From CAZBZG01 sp964496245 (lineage in GTDB: Bacteria; Planctomycetota; SZUA-567), in contig CAZBZG010000094.1 in the NCBI GenBank assembly GCA_964496245.1, positions 1-15,524 of the forward strand: a stretch of 15,524 bases of DNA, read 5' to 3'. Under the pieces are notes generated by a model. The model had not been told where the DNA came from. It made no database searches and saw only the letters and a program-made list of their open reading frames with translations. Each line of letters begins with the position of its first letter. Within the stretch, counting starts at the first letter, position 1. Of the stretch, positions 6,119 to 13,054 are shown piece by piece. The position numbers and the translations under genes are program-made.

Positions 6119-7096
6119 ATGGCAGTCAGCTACAAGGATCTTGGACTGGTCAACACCCGCGATCTCTTTGCCAAGGCGGTCGACGGCGGGTACGCCGTGC
6201 CGGCCTACAACTTCAACAACATGGAGCAGCTCCAGGCCATCCTCCAGGCCTGCAGCGAGGCCGAGAGCCCCGTGATCCTCCAGCTCTCCAAGGGCGCGCG
6301 CAAGTACGCCAACCAGACCCTTTTGCGCTACATGGCCCAGGGCGCGGTGGAATATGCGCGCGAGCTCGGCGGGGGCAAGAACATTCCGATCGCCCTCAAC
6401 CTCGACCACGGCGACAGCTACGACCTCTGCGTCTCCTGCGTGGAGTACGGCTTCTCCAACATCATGATCGACGGCTCGCACCACGACTACGACGGGAACA
6501 TCGCGCTGACCAAGAAGGTGGTCGACTACTGTCACGAGCACGACGTCACGGTCGAAGGCGAGCTCGGGGTGCTGCGCGGCGAGGAAGACGACGTAGTCGC
6601 GGCTGAGCACAAGTTTACCCAGCCCGACGAGGTCGAGGACTTCGTCAAGCGCACGGGCGTGGATTCGCTGGCCATCGCCATCGGCACGTCCCACGGCGCC
6701 TACAAGTTCAAGCCCGGCGAGAACCCCAAGATCCGCCTCGACATTCTCCGCGAGGTGGAACAGCGCATCCCCGGCTTTGCCATTGTCATGCACGGCTCCT
6801 CGTCCGTGCCGCAGGAACTGGTCGAGGTGATCAACAAGCACGGGGGCAAGCTCGAGGCCGCCATCGGCGTGCCCGAAGACCAGATCCAGCAGGCGGTCAA
6901 GAGCGCGGTCTGCAAGGTCAACATCGACTCGGACGGACGGCTCGCCATGACGGCCGCCATCCGCGAGGTCATGGCCAACAAGCCCGAGGAGTTCGATCCG
7001 CGCAAGTACCTCGGACCGGCCCGCGACCGGCTCAAAGAGCTCTACAAGCACAAGTGCGAGAACGTGCTCGGAAGCGCGGGCCACGCCTGGGACTGA
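6119..7096 (+). CDS. fba: class II fructose-bisphosphate aldolase
   Basis: A 325-residue zinc-dependent aldolase that reversibly cleaves fructose 1,6-bisphosphate to dihydroxyacetone phosphate and glyceraldehyde 3-phosphate in glycolysis and gluconeogenesis. The start ATG has AAAGGAG at 6107-6113. The N-terminus (YAVPAYNFNNMEQLQAIL) is the family signature. D96-H97 in NLDHGD are the catalytic acid and a zinc ligand. E147 lies in VEGELG, which continues with the active-site loop LGVLRGEEDD. H192 in GTSHGAYK and H225 in MHGSSS are the other zinc ligands. N268-I-D270 in CKVNIDSD bind substrate. The length and all key residues are as expected, so the enzyme should be active. It has its own promoter and a strong hairpin downstream, and is probably monocistronic. 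A tagatose-bisphosphate aldolase is the only serious alternative. Confidence 0.95.
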   Translation: MAVSYKDLGLVNTRDLFAKAVDGGYAVPAYNFNNMEQLQAILQACSEAESPVILQLSKGARKYANQTLLRYMAQGAVEYARELGGGKNIPIALNLDHGDSYDLCVSCVEYGFSNIMIDGSHHDYDGNIALTKKVVDYCHEHDVTVEGELGVLRGEEDDVVAAEHKFTQPDEVEDFVKRTGVDSLAIAIGTSHGAYKFKPGENPKIRLDILREVEQRIPGFAIVMHGSSSVPQELVEVINKHGGKLEAAIGVPEDQIQQAVKSAVCKVNIDSDGRLAMTAAIREVMANKPEEFDPRKYLGPARDRLKELYKHKCENVLGSAGHAWD

Positions 7097-7131
7097 GGCA
7101 CGCACACCCGCCAGCCATTTCCACTGCGATG

Positions 7132-7157
7132 CAGGGACGGGCCTCCCCCCGTCCCTG
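7132..7157 (+). terminator. fba: strong hairpin after the aldolase gene
   Basis: CAGGGACGGG (7132-7141) and CCCGTCCCTG (7148-7157) form a perfect 10-bp GC-rich stem with a 6-nt loop, 35 nt after the aldolase stop codon. There is no T-tract, but the position fits transcript end formation or 3'-end protection. Confidence 0.55.
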
Positions 7158-7310
7158 TACGCGTTTCGAAACGGACCATACGCTCGGCCGCGCGGCCCGC
7201 CAGAACGCGGAAGAAATCGCCCGTTCGTGGACTTGCGATCCGACGCCCATGGAGTAGGATGGGGCCAGGCCGGCGTTCGACGGACCTCGGACTTCGGCCG
7301 GGCCGAATCG

Positions 7311-7375
7311 AACCACGAAGAAACGAGTACGCAGAGATCTGTCGGTCCTTCGTGCGTTTCGTGTCCTTCGTGGTT
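7311..7375. repeat. TTCGTG-rich palindromic intergenic repeat
   Basis: A 65-nt element is bounded by the perfect inverted repeat AACCACGAAG (7311-7320) and CTTCGTGGTT (7366-7375). Inside, the right arm repeats TTCGTG at short intervals (CCTTCGTGCGTTTCGTGTCCTTCGTGG). This arm composition is familiar to me from dispersed intergenic repeats in many environmental bacterial genomes, often translated by mistake as small ORFs. It lies in the gap (7097-7418) before the TIM-barrel gene and could fold into a long hairpin in its leader. The rest of that gap holds the aldolase hairpin and nothing else I recognise. Confidence 0.6.
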
Positions 7376-7418
7376 GCTGGAACCGTCCCTTCGCTATTCC
7401 TCTTCTATGGAGACCCCC

Positions 7419-8249
7419 ATGACCTTTCCCCGCACCACGGTCGGCGGGCGCTCGCTTTCGCGCCTGATCATCGGCACCAACTGGTTCCGCGGCTTCTCGC
7501 ACACGAGCGCGGCCAAGGACAAATTCATCAAGGACTATCAGGACAGCCCCCGGATCGCCGAGATCCTCACGGTCTTTCTCGAGGCGGGCGTGGACGCCAT
7601 CATGGGCATGCCCGACCCGGTGACAGCGGAAGCGATCGCACGGGCCCAGGACCGGACCGGGCGCGCGCTCATCCCCATCTTCACCCCGCACTTCAACATC
7701 CTCCCCGACGGCCCGCCCGAACTCGATCCCGCGCGCGTGTTCGACGAGTGCCGCGACATGGGCGCGGTCTTCTGCATGCCCCACCAGGGCGTGACCGATG
7801 CGCTGCTCGACCGCATGCACAAGACCATCCGGGATCTGGAGACCTACACCCGCATGATCCGCGAGCGGGGCATGATCCCGGGCCTCTCCACGCACATGCC
7901 TGAAGCGATCGTCTACGCCGACCAGATGCAGGCGGATGTGGAGACGTACATCCAAATGTACAATGCAGCCGGATTTCTCATGCAGGTCGAGGCCGACTGG
8001 GTCATGCGGATCATCGCCAACGCCAGGAAGCCGGTCATGACCATCAAGCCGCTGGCCGCCGGCCGGCTGCTTCCGCCCGTGGGGCTGGCGTTTGTCTGGA
8101 ATACGATCCGCGATCAGGACATGGTGACCATCGGCACGACCACGCCCGACGAGGCCCGGGAGGTGATCGATCTCTCCCTCGACTTCCTGGCCAAGCGCAC
8201 GCCCGACAACGAACTGCAGACCACCCGCAGCAAGCAGTCGCTGGCGTGA
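7419..8249 (+). CDS. TIM-barrel protein, aldo/keto reductase-like C-terminus
   Basis: A 276-residue soluble protein starting MTFPRTTVGGRSLSRLIIGT. The start is set by GGAG at 7409-7412, six bases before the ATG; an alternative in-frame ATG at 7407 would add four residues. The pattern of beta strands ending in conserved acids or glycines (RLIIGTNWFRG, GVDAIMGMPD, LIPIFTPHFN, GAVFCMPHQGVTD, GMIPGLSTHMPEAI, GFLMQVEADWVMRII, KPVMTIKPLAAGRLLPP, DMVTIGTTTPDEAREVIDLS) fits a TIM barrel. The closing blocks resemble the C-terminal half of aldo/keto reductases (a 'TIKPLAAG' strand, then an 'IGTTTPDEAREVID' helix). The canonical Tyr-Lys catalytic pair is not evident, so reductase activity is uncertain; a lyase or isomerase fold is an alternative. 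It has no operon partner. The product is probably cytoplasmic. Confidence 0.7.
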   Translation: MTFPRTTVGGRSLSRLIIGTNWFRGFSHTSAAKDKFIKDYQDSPRIAEILTVFLEAGVDAIMGMPDPVTAEAIARAQDRTGRALIPIFTPHFNILPDGPPELDPARVFDECRDMGAVFCMPHQGVTDALLDRMHKTIRDLETYTRMIRERGMIPGLSTHMPEAIVYADQMQADVETYIQMYNAAGFLMQVEADWVMRIIANARKPVMTIKPLAAGRLLPPVGLAFVWNTIRDQDMVTIGTTTPDEAREVIDLSLDFLAKRTPDNELQTTRSKQSLA

Positions 8250-8324
8250 AGCCCTGCGGACGCGCGATCTCTTTTCGCACGAACACTCCCTGTGCGGCCC
8301 GGACAGGAGCGTCTGGGCTACCTA

Positions 8325-8379
8325 CCGGACCGCGCGTAAGGGGGATGCGATGGACGCGCAGGAGCGCGTCCCTCCGGCG
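8325..8379. repeat. 55-nt intergenic repeat, copy 1 (GGACGCGC hairpin)
   Basis: The first of two 55-nt direct copies. Its core is the perfect inverted repeat GGACGCGC (8352-8359), loop AGGA, GCGCGTCC (8364-8371), followed by CTCCGGCG. It lies between convergent genes and can fold on either strand, so it may serve as a bidirectional transcript end. Confidence 0.75.
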
Positions 8380-8448
8380 AGCTCCGCAAGCTGGGGAATC
8401 GGAGGGTCCGGCTCCCCTGGGCGGCGTAGCTGAAGGCGAAGACCGCCG

Positions 8449-8503
8449 CCGGACCGCGCGGAAGGGTGATGCGGGGGACGCGCAGGAGCGCGTCCCTCCG
8501 GCG
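8449..8503. repeat. 55-nt intergenic repeat, copy 2 (GGACGCGC hairpin)
   Basis: The second copy matches the first at 51 of 55 positions (differences at repeat positions 13, 19, 26 and 27). The hairpin core, GGACGCGC (8476-8483), AGGA, GCGCGTCC (8488-8495), is unchanged. Between the copies (8380-8448) there is a further inverted match: CGGAGGG at 8400-8406 pairs with CCCTCCG at 8370-8376. The 8250-8566 gap holds no gene that I can support. Confidence 0.75.
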
Positions 8504-8566
8504 GGCCCGATTGCGCACATCGTTCTCGTTTGCGTTCATGTCCGGCGCCGCAGTCGCGCGCTCAGC

Positions 8567-9610
8567 TCACCGGTTCTCTTTGTACCACTCCTTCCACTTC
8601 TCCGGATTGCGGCCGACGTTCTTTCCGGTCAGAGCGGTCATGGCGTCGCAGGCGAGCAAATAGACCTCGCGGTCGCTTTGATCGAGACACGCGGCCGCCA
8701 GCGGCAGCGCCTGTTTCTCGCCGGACTTGCGGAAGGCCTGGAGCATGTGGAGCAACTCCTCTTTTCCGGGCCGTTCAGCCAGGGCGTCGGCCAGGGCGTC
8801 GCGGATGACTCGATCGCGCACGAGCTGGGGGTGCCGGGCGAGCACGGCCATGGCTGGCGCGCGGATGTGCGCCCCGCGCGCAGCCAGACAGTCGGCCAGG
8901 GCGTCGAGGCCGTCGTTGTCCGGCAGCGCGGCGCAGACCTCGAGCGCGTTCGTGACCGCATGCGCCGCCACTTCCTTGGCCTCTTTGTCGCGCAGGTTCT
9001 TTAGGAAGTCCTCGAGCTCGTCGTCTGCTTCTTCGCCTCTGGCGATACGATGGCCGAGGACCTGCCGCGCGCGGGCGCTGATCCGGCTGTTGGCCGACCC
9101 GAGCGCGTCGACCACGAGGCCTGTGGCCCGGCTTCCCGGCACCCGTTCCAGCGCCCGGACGTGGATCTGCATCTCGTCGTCGTTCTTGGGCTTGTAGGCG
9201 AGGAGGAAGCTGTGCACCTCGCGATGGTCCAAGGGCGCCAAGGCGGCCATGGCCCAGTGGGCCGGTTCGCCGCGCATGCGCACGATGCGCTGGAGCGCGG
9301 CTGCGGCCTTTTTGGTGCCGATGCGGCCGAGCAGGCGGATGAGCTCGCGCACCTGCTCCTCGTGCAGCCCGCCGGCCGAGTAGGTCGCCATGACGGGGCC
9401 TACGGCTTCGTCACCGAGTTCGGCCAGCTGGTCGCAGACGGCGCGGCGCTCGGCCGGCTTGGTGTCCTTGGCGGCAAAGGTCTTGAGGATGGCCTGGGGA
9501 TCGGGTTTCGCCTCAGCCGCTTTCTCTTGAGCGGGCGCGCCTTGCACCGCGAACAACTGCATCAGGGCTAGCGAGACGAATGGCGCGAGGATGCGCGCGC
9601 GCACGAACAT
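8567..9610 (-). CDS. secreted HEAT-repeat protein
   Basis: A 347-residue protein. The ATG (9610-9608) has GAGGAG six bases upstream. Residues 1-27 are a signal peptide (MFVRARILAPFVSLALMQLF, then AVQGAPAQ with an AXA-type cleavage site), so the product is exported. The mature part is a run of short helical pairs of the HEAT/PBS-lyase type. Examples are ERRAVCDQLAELGDEAVGPV, RELIRLLGRIGTKKAAAALQ, RATGLVVDALGSANSRISAR and DNDGLDALADCLAARGAHI. A conserved-looking tail contains GRNPEKWKEWYKEN. Such solenoids bind other proteins. It follows the PilX-like gene by 68 nt on the same strand with no hairpin between, so it is probably the last gene of the pilin operon and may be a periplasmic scaffold for it. 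No catalytic motif is visible. Confidence 0.82.
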   Translation of the reverse strand: MFVRARILAPFVSLALMQLFAVQGAPAQEKAAEAKPDPQAILKTFAAKDTKPAERRAVCDQLAELGDEAVGPVMATYSAGGLHEEQVRELIRLLGRIGTKKAAAALQRIVRMRGEPAHWAMAALAPLDHREVHSFLLAYKPKNDDEMQIHVRALERVPGSRATGLVVDALGSANSRISARARQVLGHRIARGEEADDELEDFLKNLRDKEAKEVAAHAVTNALEVCAALPDNDGLDALADCLAARGAHIRAPAMAVLARHPQLVRDRVIRDALADALAERPGKEELLHMLQAFRKSGEKQALPLAAACLDQSDREVYLLACDAMTALTGKNVGRNPEKWKEWYKENR

Positions 9611-9678
9611 GCTCTTCTCCTCTTGCGGAAGGATCAGCGGAACGATTGCAGGGCTTGCCGCTCGGCGCACGCCGACAC

Positions 9679-11424
9679 TCACATGCCGGCATTCGCGACG
9701 TCCGCCTTGTCGAAGACCCGCCAGACGAGCGGGACGACGTCGAGTTCCACCGAAGGATTGCAGTCGGTCATGACCTTGTTGATGGCCTCCTGGCTCCACC
9801 AGATGTCCGCCTGCCCGGACACCACGGACTCGGATTCGACCATCATGGAGCCGAATACATGGATCCCGTTGCCGCCGCCGGACATGGTCATGTCGCCCAG
9901 GATGATGACGAGCCCATACCAGCTGAGCTTGCCCGAGATATGAATGTCGCCGTCTACGATCAGCACACCGCCGCCCACGATCTGGCCCGCCTGCGTGCCC
10001 GCGTCACCAGCGATGTATGTCACCTCGAAGTTGTTGATGTCCCCGATCTGGCCGTCCACGATGGCCGTATTGTCCACCCGGCTCGTATCGGGTTGGAGCG
10101 GATCGCTGGCCGGCCCGCCCACGAACGCGGCCGCCAGTTCCCGCAGATCGATCTTGGTGCTGACAAACGCGTCCTCTCCCTCCACAGAGGCCCCGGTATC
10201 GTCGTAGGTCGAGATCTGGTCCTCTTCCTGGGTGGTCAGCCCGAGCGACGAGTAGCTCCCGTCGTATCCGACCGCGGGTTTGTCGTCCCCGGAGCCGGTC
10301 TCGAAGTCCGCCTCCACGGGCTGCCCGCCTCCCTCGTTGTCCGGGTCGTGAACCATGCCCGTACCGCCGCAGGTGCCGCACGGCTGCTCGCCCGTGATCT
10401 CGCCCGTACCGCCGCAGGTCGCGCAGTTGACGTCGTTCTCGCCGTCCCCCCCGCACGTGGCGCACGCCGCGCAATCCGGACACGCACTCTCGATCTGACC
10501 CGCGCCGCCGCAGGTGGCGCAGGGGGCGCAATGGGGGCAGTCCATTCCGTTGTTCATCTTCCCGTCCCCGCCGCAGAAGCCGCAGTTCGGCGGATCCCAT
10601 CCGGTCCCCCCGCAATCCGGGCACGCCGCGCTCAGGAGCCCGTCGCCCCCGCAGGTGGCGCAATTGGCGGGCACGCGACCCGTGCCGTTGCAGTCGGCGC
10701 ACGGTTCGGTGGCCACGCCGTCGCCGCCGCAGTCCACACAGCTGTTCGTGCCGGTGAGCGTGCCCGTGCCACCGCAGTCCGGGCACTCGACCCAGTTGCC
10801 GCTCGGCGCCATGGCGTGGTCCTTGCCGCTCACCGTCCAGGCATTGCCGTTCCAGACGGGGTCGGGGTCGTTGTCGATGTACAGAGCCGAAGGGATGGCC
10901 ACGTTGCGCTTGCGCAGTTCGACCACGGTCTGGATGCCGCGGCGGAAGTCGTACTGGCCGACAGTGCCGGAGGCGGCCGTGATCTGGTAGAGGTCAAAGA
11001 CCGGCTGGTTCGGATCCTCGCGCTCGGTCTGCGTGACCTCGCGCAGGAAATTCCCGCTCTCGTCGTTGTTCGTCTTCCAGGCGAAGTAGGCGGATTCCAG
11101 GCGGACCGTGTAGGTGGTGCTGTTGGCATTGCCCGTGACGATCCGCGTGTACCCGTCGGCCTCGAGACTGGCGCCCGCGAACGCGATGAGATCGGTCCCG
11201 TTGTTCGTGACCGCGGTGCTGCGTACGTCGGCCAGCACCTTGTTGATGCCGATCTCGGCCGTCTCCAGCGCTTCCAAGTAGTTGGACTGGTCCTCGCTCG
11301 ACTGGGCCGAGACCTGGACCACGATGAACAGGCTGGCCACCACGCCCATGGAGACGAGCACCATGATCATGGCCATGATCAGGGCCGTGCCCGCGCATTG
11401 CTCCCTCTTCTGCATCGTGTTCAT
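9679..11424 (-). CDS. PilX-like pseudopilin with DnaJ-type zinc-finger array
   Basis: A 581-residue protein with three parts. The start ATG (11424) follows GGGAGGA. Residues 1-60 are a PilX_N-like segment: a short basic leader, then the hydrophobic helix TALIMAMIMVLVSMGVVASL, then SNYLEALETAEIGINKVLAD. The usual Glu5 after the leader is absent, as in PilX proteins. Residues 214-356 hold twelve CXXC units (24 cysteines). Ten are full CXXCXGXG motifs: C214, C229, C242, C255, C268, C281, C302, C321, C334 and C349. Two are half units: C296 and C315. DnaJ has four such motifs binding two zincs, so this array could bind about six. The C-terminus (450-581) is beta-rich (GGGVLIVDGDIHISGKLSWY, GDMTMSGGGNGIHVFGSMMV), as in the C-terminal domain of other PilX-like adhesive or minor pilins. 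It is the third gene of the operon, 17 nt after the PilW-like gene. It is predicted membrane-anchored, with the cysteine array outside the cytoplasm, where it could bind zinc or form disulfides. Confidence 0.85.
   Translation of the reverse strand: MNTMQKREQCAGTALIMAMIMVLVSMGVVASLFIVVQVSAQSSEDQSNYLEALETAEIGINKVLADVRSTAVTNNGTDLIAFAGASLEADGYTRIVTGNANSTTYTVRLESAYFAWKTNNDESGNFLREVTQTEREDPNQPVFDLYQITAASGTVGQYDFRRGIQTVVELRKRNVAIPSALYIDNDPDPVWNGNAWTVSGKDHAMAPSGNWVECPDCGGTGTLTGTNSCVDCGGDGVATEPCADCNGTGRVPANCATCGGDGLLSAACPDCGGTGWDPPNCGFCGGDGKMNNGMDCPHCAPCATCGGAGQIESACPDCAACATCGGDGENDVNCATCGGTGEITGEQPCGTCGGTGMVHDPDNEGGGQPVEADFETGSGDDKPAVGYDGSYSSLGLTTQEEDQISTYDDTGASVEGEDAFVSTKIDLRELAAAFVGGPASDPLQPDTSRVDNTAIVDGQIGDINNFEVTYIAGDAGTQAGQIVGGGVLIVDGDIHISGKLSWYGLVIILGDMTMSGGGNGIHVFGSMMVESESVVSGQADIWWSQEAINKVMTDCNPSVELDVVPLVWRVFDKADVANAGM
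10357..10785 (-). repeat. coding repeat array of CXXCXGXG motifs
   Basis: This stretch of the PilX-like gene encodes the cysteine array. Motif starts are spaced 15, 13, 13, 13, 13, 15, 6, 13, 6, 13 and 15 residues apart, so a unit of about 13 codons dominates. Two consecutive 19-residue units (296-314 and 315-333) share the pattern CPxCAxCATCGGxG, indicating local duplication. At DNA level the recurring core is tgCGCcACcTGCGGCGGcG-like on the coding strand. Confidence 0.85.
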
Positions 11425-11441
11425 GGTCGGTCCTCCCGTCT

Positions 11442-12131
11442 CTACATGTTCCGCAGCAGGACTGCGGTGGTCACCTTGACCAGCATGGGCTCGGCTTTGT
11501 CCGCCCTGGTGAGGAAGATTGTCGTCTCGATGGTCGTGCCGTTCTGCCAGAAGATGGGGTCGCTGTCGCCGTCCCCATCGATGTCGGCCAGGTGATCGCC
11601 CTGGACCAATACGATGTTGTCCCCGCAGATCCGCTGGGTGAATCCGGACGCATACACGATTTCGATGTGGCCCAGGTCGAATGTCGTGCTGGTGCTGCCG
11701 TCCCGGTCGAGGTCGATGTTGCGCGCGGACTCCGAGAACTGACCGGTCTGGACGAATCGGAATCCCATGGTCCCGCCGAGCGCCACGGTCTCGTCCTCGT
11801 TGCGGCCGCCCCACTGGACGGAGAGGTCTGTCCCCAGCACGTCGCCGTCGCTGTTCTGGTCGATCGGGACCTGGAAGCTGATGTTGTCGTCCCCGGCCGT
11901 GGCCAGGGCCTGGACGTTGGCCGTGCGCAGGGATTCGGCCATCCGGTCGATGATCTCGTTGCCTTCCTTCTCGAGATCCGTGATCTGGTTGACCAGGCCC
12001 GCGCCCTCGGCCAGGGTGGTCATGAAGGTCAACGTGGCGATCATGAGTACCGCGAGGATGACCATGGAGATCATGACCTCGATCAGCGTCATGCCGACCC
12101 GTGCGCGTCTCGTTCGGATGCGCTCGTTCAT
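11442..12131 (-). CDS. PilW-like prepilin
   Basis: A 229-residue minor pilin or pseudopilin. The start ATG follows GGAGGAG. The leader RTRRARVG is followed by MTLIEVMISMVILAVLMIAT, a class III signal: prepilin peptidase should cut after G13, leaving N-methylatable M14 and Glu18 at position +5. A coiled helix (AGLVNQITDLEKEGNEIIDRM) follows, as in PilW. The globular part contains three Asp-rich loops resembling calcium-binding sites: DQNSDGDVLGTD (91-102), DLDRDG (140-145) and DIDGDGDSD (183-191). It is the second gene of the operon, 27 nt after the PilV-like gene, and would help start or tip a type IV pilus or type II secretion pseudopilus. Confidence 0.87.
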   Translation of the reverse strand: MNERIRTRRARVGMTLIEVMISMVILAVLMIATLTFMTTLAEGAGLVNQITDLEKEGNEIIDRMAESLRTANVQALATAGDDNISFQVPIDQNSDGDVLGTDLSVQWGGRNEDETVALGGTMGFRFVQTGQFSESARNIDLDRDGSTSTTFDLGHIEIVYASGFTQRICGDNIVLVQGDHLADIDGDGDSDPIFWQNGTTIETTIFLTRADKAEPMLVKVTTAVLLRNM

Positions 12132-12158
12132 CGGTCTCCTCCGTTCCGGATGCGCGGC

Positions 12159-12686
12159 TCAGTCGGTCCAAGCCAGCAAGAGAAAGCGACTCCGCGTGAT
12201 GGGACCGCGCCGGGTCTGCCAGGTGGTCTGAACCTCGATGGGCACCAGCGCGATGGTGTCGGACGCCTGAAAAGAGGTCTTGGTGGCCGTTCCGTCGCCG
12301 TCCAGGTCGAGCGACGGTCCGCCCAGCTGCACGGGCACGTTGGTCTCGTCCATGTGCAGGATGACGGTGCCCACGCTCGGATTTCCTGACGGCGCGTCGA
12401 GTCCGTCCACCGAAAACTGGCTGAACGCCGTGTCGGAATAGCGGCTGAAGACGCCGTTGACATTGGTGTACTCGTCTCCGAGACTGTCGGTATACGGCAC
12501 ATCGACGTTCGCCTGGATCTCGGCCATCTTGGCGCGCGTGGCATTGGTGGCCAGGATCTCCTGCTCGGTCAGGTCGCTCAGATCGGTCATGCTGATGTAA
12601 GCCGAGCCCAAGGCGACCGCGCAGATGGCGAGGATGGCCAGGGCCAGCATGAGTTCCACGAGTGAGAGTCCTCGTTCGCGTGGCAT
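12159..12686 (-). CDS. PilV/PulG-like prepilin
   Basis: A 175-residue prepilin and the first gene of the operon. I chose the ATG at 12686, with AAGGAGG six bases upstream. An ATG at 12710 is open in the same frame but overlaps the ribosome binding site. MPRERG is the basic leader, cut after G6. LSLVELMLALAILAICAVAL follows, with Glu11 at position +5, the standard class III prepilin signal. The globular part is small and polar, with one Asp-rich loop (DLDGDG, 127-132). The subfamily (PilV versus general PulG/GspH/I-like) is not certain. No major pilin, ATPase, platform protein or prepilin peptidase gene is in the window, so the machinery must be encoded elsewhere. Confidence 0.87.
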   Translation of the reverse strand: MPRERGLSLVELMLALAILAICAVALGSAYISMTDLSDLTEQEILATNATRAKMAEIQANVDVPYTDSLGDEYTNVNGVFSRYSDTAFSQFSVDGLDAPSGNPSVGTVILHMDETNVPVQLGGPSLDLDGDGTATKTSFQASDTIALVPIEVQTTWQTRRGPITRSRFLLLAWTD

Positions 12687-12975
12687 GGGGTGCCTCCTTC
12701 CTGGTGCCAAGCCACTCTTGGGGGCGTGCTGGTGGATGTCACTTCAAACCCTGTGCCATACGCGCGGACACAATGCCGATAGGCTGGACGAATTTCGCCG
12801 TTCACGCAAGGCAGCCTCGTTCGTGAGGCACCCCATGAGGCACAACCATGCAACGGCTCGATCTGTCTGCAATATGGGCGAAGAGCTGCAGCAGGACGTG
12901 CTACGCATTGGTGGCGCTACGCTGGACGCCGTCTTGTCGAGCGCGCTGGAGAGTTGACGAGCTGGGGAGTGCTAT
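12687..12975. promoter_or_regulatory. divergent regulatory region between pilin operon and sensor kinase
   Basis: This gap must hold the promoter of the pilin operon. I found no convincing sigma-70 or sigma-54 (TGGCAC-N5-TTGC) site on the minus strand by eye. A short direct repeat, TGAGGCAC, occurs twice near 12822 and 12833. A plus-strand open frame ending at 12957 does not resemble any family I know and lacks a ribosome binding site. Nothing else is recognised. Confidence 0.4.
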
Positions 12976-13004
12976 TTGACAAGTTGCAAAATGTACGCTA
13001 GAAT
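12976..13004 (+). promoter_or_regulatory. sigma-70 promoter of the kinase/regulator operon
   Basis: TTGACA (12976-12981), a 17-nt spacer and TAGAAT (12999-13004) are nearly consensus. Transcription should start near 13011, leaving a leader of about 45 nt before the kinase ATG. The A/T-rich composition here stands out from the GC-rich surroundings. Confidence 0.8.
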
Positions 13005-13035
13005 GACAAAAAACGTTAACCTCCCGCTATATTTT

Positions 13036-13045
13036 TGATGCATCA
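13036..13045. promoter_or_regulatory. 10-bp palindrome in the kinase leader
   Basis: TGATGCATCA is a perfect palindrome lying between the promoter and the kinase start. It may be a regulator binding site, for example for autoregulation, or chance. Confidence 0.3.
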
Positions 13046-13054
13046 GGATGGACC

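Noticed and set aside
6056..7105. Minus-strand open frame (349 codons) opposite the aldolase
   Set aside because: Antisense shadow. The aldolase on the plus strand keeps every active-site residue.
9580..11595. Long plus-strand open frame (671 codons) opposite the pilin and HEAT genes
   Set aside because: It is antisense to the PilX-like and HEAT-repeat genes, has no family resemblance and reflects GC-rich codon structure on the other strand.
9679..12171. Reading the PilX-like frame as a single 830-residue protein from 12171
   Set aside because: The extra 249 residues are an out-of-frame reading of the PilW-like gene. The ATG at 11424 has its own ribosome binding site and starts the PilX-type leader.
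12625..12957. Plus-strand open frame of 110 codons upstream of the kinase
   Set aside because: It overlaps the prepilin gene on the other strand, has no ribosome binding site and no recognisable similarity.
12687..13010. Sigma-54 promoter for the pilin operon
   Set aside because: I looked for TGGCAC-N5-TTGC spacing on both strands. A TTGCA near 12870 on the minus strand lacks the GG at the right distance. No site is claimed.
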